DNA of 64,000 bases from Paguma larvata (Eukaryota; Chordata; Mammalia; Carnivora; Viverridae), in assembly GCA_030068075.1 (NCBI GenBank), contig CM057841.1:33335030-33399029 (forward strand), read 5' to 3'. The position numbers and the translations under genes are program-made. How positions within the stretch are numbered: position 1 is the first letter of the stretch; each line of letters opens with the position of its first letter. The notes below the pieces were generated by a model. The model made no database searches and was not told the origin of the DNA. It saw nothing but the letters and a program-made list of their open reading frames with translations. Of the stretch, positions 60,701 to 64,000 are shown piece by piece.

Positions 60701-61678
60701 GCAGCATACACATCAGCACCCGCACCCCCCCACCCCTGCCCGCCGCCTCTATCCCCGGCATAGAGGGACCCCCAGTGCGCCCACAGAGCCGCCCTTCCTG
60801 GGGGCTTGGGTCCCAGGGAGCGTGCGCAGGTGGCGCTTCCCAGAGTGTCCCCCCCACCCCCACGCCCTGCCCACCACCTGCTCCTTCCGGGTTCGCATAG
60901 GAAAAGCACAGCTCTGACTGGCCAGTAGCTGCCAAAGAGTACCGAACAAACATACATACATAGAGCCCTTTTAGCCCATCATTTTCCCACGACCTCCTTT
61001 CTACAGATGCCCTTTCTGATTCTTCATTATCGTTTGCATTTTTGCTTTTATTCGTGTCCCGAAGAGCACGATGGATCACATACCGGCTCAGCTCTCCTAG
61101 TCTTTGGGAAACGGGCTTGTGGATCTTTTTTTTCCTTTGACATTTTTGCTTCTCGGTCTCTCAGATGAATGCTCCCTTCGTGTGTGCGCCCCTCTCCGCC
61201 TTTTCCTTTGTTCCAGTGACCTGTGTCCGTTCCTTCTCATGTGGGGATGTTTGTGCTGCAGATAAAAAGAACAAAAAAAAAAATTTTTAAATACCACGAG
61301 ATGGAAAAAAAAACAAAAAAAAAAATTTTAAAAACAGATGGAATGTAGTGTTTACACGAAAGCCAGTCCTATGTCATTTCTACTTTGACTAGCATCCAAA
61401 CCCCAAACCTCTTCACGGTGTCACTTTTAAGACTTACTATTTGCTGAAGAAGACCAGTCGCGGCCATTTCAGATAAAGAGGAGGCGAAAAGACAAAACAC
61501 ACACAAAAAAAAATCAAAAATATGGAAAACAAAAAAAACTTGAAAAAAAAGGAAAAAAGAAAAAAAAAAAGTCCACGGGTCTTTCTAAGCCTTTCTATTC
61601 CCAATCGGTGAGGTTTCTGTGATATCTTACACACTGCCAGTCTACTTCTCTGACTAATGGAAAATTCATGTGTAGCTC

Positions 61679-61684
61679 AATAAA
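61679..61684 (+). promoter_or_regulatory. GNAO1: AATAAA, probable distal poly(A) signal of GNAO1
   Basis: CTCAATAAAGAGAATG is followed within 10 to 25 bases by a GT-rich stretch (GTTTGTCTGTATTCTG), the arrangement expected of an efficient cleavage site. After it the sequence changes to GC-rich, SINE-free DNA. I take it as the gene end, near 61700. Confidence 0.75.
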
Positions 61685-61705
61685 GAGAATGTTTGTCTGT
61701 ATTCT

Positions 61706-64000
61706 GAGTCTCTCACCCTCGGGCTTCATTCTGACAGGAGGGGAAGGAAGGGTTTGACTGGGCCACAGACACCGGGGAGGCTGGCGTGTAGGGCTGTAGG
61801 TACCAGATAAGGACCTTCTCCCCCGCGCCTTCCCCCCCACATCCTTCTCCACATCCGCATCCCCCCTCAGCGCTGCCACCAGGGGGAGCCAGCTGAGCAC
61901 AGCCACCTGGGAGCAAGGAGGGCCCAGGGATTGGACCATTTCCGCCCGAGGATGCCCTCTTCCTCCCAGCCCTGGCTCCTCCTCCCCTAGCTGGTTCGAG
62001 GGGAGGATGGGATTGAGGGCTGAAATGGGAAATAAATGGTGGGGGGGTGGGGGTGGAAATGGCGGGTAATCCCAAACCTCCTCCTCAGACAGGAAGCTGT
62101 TTCTTCTGTACCAGTGGGTCTAAGGCAACTGGGGGGGGGGGGCGGGGGGAAGGGAGGGTTGGGTGGTCCTAAGAATGAGGCCAAGTTGCCTGGGCCTTCT
62201 GCACCCGAGGGGTCACACCCATCCACTCGGACGTCTTTAAAAATCCCCCCTACTGCGCCCGGATCCTGGGCACCCACCCCACTGCAGGCGGAACGCACAG
62301 GGCACCTGAGATCCGCACAGCCTGGCGCCAGGAGCCCCATTCTCCTCTCCTCCAGGCCGCAGGCCCCACCACCTCTCCCCTAAGCTTGCCAGGGTTTTGC
62401 TGGAATAAGCAGCCAAGTGCTCGAGACTGAGACCTGGAGGAGACACGGCCCAGCAAAGTCCCCGTATCGTGTCCAGGGATCGCGTGTCAGCCAGTTGTGT
62501 GCAGTGGTTGGTGGTGCTACAGCCATCCAGGGAGATGGGAGGGCCGGGAAGGTCAGCTCATTGGGCTCCTCTCCACACCCACAAATGGTGGCTGCCGGCC
62601 TGGGAAGCGCTCTCCCTGGCACCCCAAAGGGTGTTTTGAGTTTAGTGGGGGTGGCGGTCGAGGCCTGTTGCCGAGAGCCTGGAATCCCAAGAGGCTGTCC
62701 GCAAGAACCCATCAGGCACCACAGGCCTTCCCTCCACCAGGCCCACGCCTCCCAGTGCCCTTTCCTGCAACCTCACCCCCGACCTATCTGCAGGGGGCCG
62801 CCCACCATCTCCGGTGACGGCAGGGTTGCAATCATGGCCACAAACCTGACAGGACACCGGTCTAGGGGGCAAATCAGGACCAAGACGGAAGATCAAAGGA
62901 CGCCATGACTTTGTCTACCTCAATTTCCCCTAAAAATGAGCTGTGTTCTAGCGGTGTTCTTTCCCAACTTTCAAATGGGTTTGTAGGTAAAACCAACAGG
63001 TTTCTTTGCCTCATCTCCCTTAAAATGGAAGTCGGGAAGCCTTTGGGGGCAAAGAGTGCAGGAAAAGACCAATTCAAGTAGAACAAGGGACATAGAGGCA
63101 GAACTGCTGCATCACGGCTTCTAGAAGCTCCATCAGTGATTCTAATGTGCAGTCGGGTTGGAACCACTTCTAATCTAACAGGAGCAGGGGCGATGAGATG
63201 AGAGACAGAGGCTTCCAGTGAGGAAGGGCCTTCCGGGCGGGCGGGCGGTTACTCCTTGGCAAGGTCGGCAGCAGGGCCTGGCTCCCCACTTCGGCAGGGC
63301 GCTGGGCTTGTCTCCACCCCCAAGAGGACGTCTGCTGGCTAAAGATAAGAGAGCACTTGTCTACACGGCTCCGGTGGGAAGTCGGGTCCACGTGGCCACC
63401 TGGACACCTCGGAGTTACACCAGCAAGAGACATCCACAAGGACCACCGTTCTGTGGCTGGTAAGAGCCTCAAAATTTGGGAGTGGGGGGGCTACTGAGGA
63501 GAAACTAAGAGGTCCACAAAACAGGGCCTGTAGGAAAATGGAGAGAACAACACAGACCACTTGCAAAAGAGCCCAGAGAGGGCAGGCAGCACCCACCCCA
63601 GCGCCTGACCGCACCTTGTCCTCAGCCGACGGGCCTGAACCAGCGGCCTGCCCTCAGCTCCGAGCTAGGGCGGCTGAGCCTGAGCCCGGGGACAGGTGGG
63701 TGGGGTCCCCAATGTAACAAGACCCTGGCCTGGCCTCCTGCCACTGCCCTTAGCATCCGTCCCAGATGTCCCCGAGAAGTGACAAACGCCGAGACTGTAC
63801 GGTGCCCAGGATCCTTCGCTGTCCCACTGCAAAGCCTAAGGGGGAATTTAGGACTGCTCTTCCTGGGTCATCTTAAGCCAGGTCTCCGCTTTGACCACCG
63901 TCATGTTGCTACATTCCAAGGCCTCACGAGCCCCTACAGGTTGTCTCAACCACTCTCTCCTTCCACACGTCTCCAACTAAGAACACGTGGAATTAGGGTC
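61706..64000. other. Probable intergenic flank 3' of GNAO1
   Basis: No exon, SINE or minus-strand poly(A) signal was recognised. In human the next gene is AMFR on the opposite strand; I see no part of it here. G-runs lie at 62040-62056 and 62130-62152. Confidence 0.6.

Larger units (their letters stand above)
60378..61705 (+). other. GNAO1: GNAO1 exon 9, distal 3' UTR
   Basis: This non-coding last exon begins ACTGCTTCACGGACTC, which I recognise from Go mRNA just after the short UTR part of exon 8. It contains several A-rich and T-rich runs (60570-60620, 60655-60690, 61270-61330, 61500-61570) that are hard to sequence and can mimic poly(A) tails. AATAAA signals lie at 60695 and 61679. The end is inferred from the second signal. 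Confidence 0.75.

Noticed and set aside
61706..64000. 3' end of AMFR on the minus strand
   Set aside because: Expected nearby from human gene order, but no minus-strand poly(A) signal with a plausible UTR and no recognisable protein sequence is present.

Overview
The window is vertebrate nuclear DNA. It lacks bacterial-style gene packing, has long non-coding stretches with GT-AG introns, and is full of interspersed repeats. Thirteen tRNA-derived SINEs share a 'GGGCACCTGGGTGGCTCAGT' head, a CT-rich middle and an AAATAAATAAACATT-A(n) tail. That is the carnivore CAN-SINE design, and the middle part ('GCTGACAGCTCAGAGCCTGGAGCCTGCTTC') is the type I know from cats rather than dogs. A felid or other feliform carnivore is therefore the best inference. 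This rests on remembered repeat families, not on a search.

The only protein-coding gene I can support is GNAO1, on the + strand, encoding the alpha subunit of the heterotrimeric G protein Go. The window begins inside intron 3; exons 1-3 (P-loop, switch-proximal part and early helical domain) lie upstream. Exon 4 (36548-36708), exon 5 (41661-41789) and exon 6 (42735-42864) are constitutive. Two tandem, alternatively used pairs of terminal coding exons follow. The first, 46791-46944 plus 49038-49225, encodes the alpha-o2 (GoB) tail. The second, 55613-55766 plus 59132-59319, encodes the alpha-o1 (GoA) tail. The lengths (161, 129, 130, 154 and 188 coding bases) and phases add up to the 354-codon Go protein with either tail. 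All splice sites are GT-AG and no frame is broken.

The GoB tail has its own 3' UTR ending near paired AATAAA signals at 52.6 kb, before the GoA exons begin. Tail choice is therefore likely coupled to choice of poly(A) site. In the GoA form the UTR is split by a 1,030-base intron only 28 bases after the stop codon, and the last exon (from 60378) ends near AATAAA at 61.68 kb. The remaining 2.3 kb looks intergenic; no neighbouring gene is visible.

Region by region: 1-36.5 kb is intron 3, with CAN-SINEs, MIR and L2 relics, L1 pieces and a nested stack (20.8-25.4 kb) in which a Charlie1-like hAT transposon is split by an older L1, SINEs and a younger antisense L1. 36.7-42.7 kb holds introns 4 and 5. 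42.9-46.8 kb is intron 6, with a hairpin, a pyrimidine tract and a G-run shortly before the GoB exon. 46.9-61.7 kb is the alternative 3' half. CAN-SINEs are frequent up to 32.4 kb and absent from there to the end, including around all exons.

No new gene system was found. The observations most worth checking are the architecture of the alternative exons with their candidate RNA structures, the intronic cluster of CTCF-, SP1- and NRF1-like motifs with a Z-DNA tract near 29.1 kb, and a CTCF-like motif beside the weak exon 5 acceptor.
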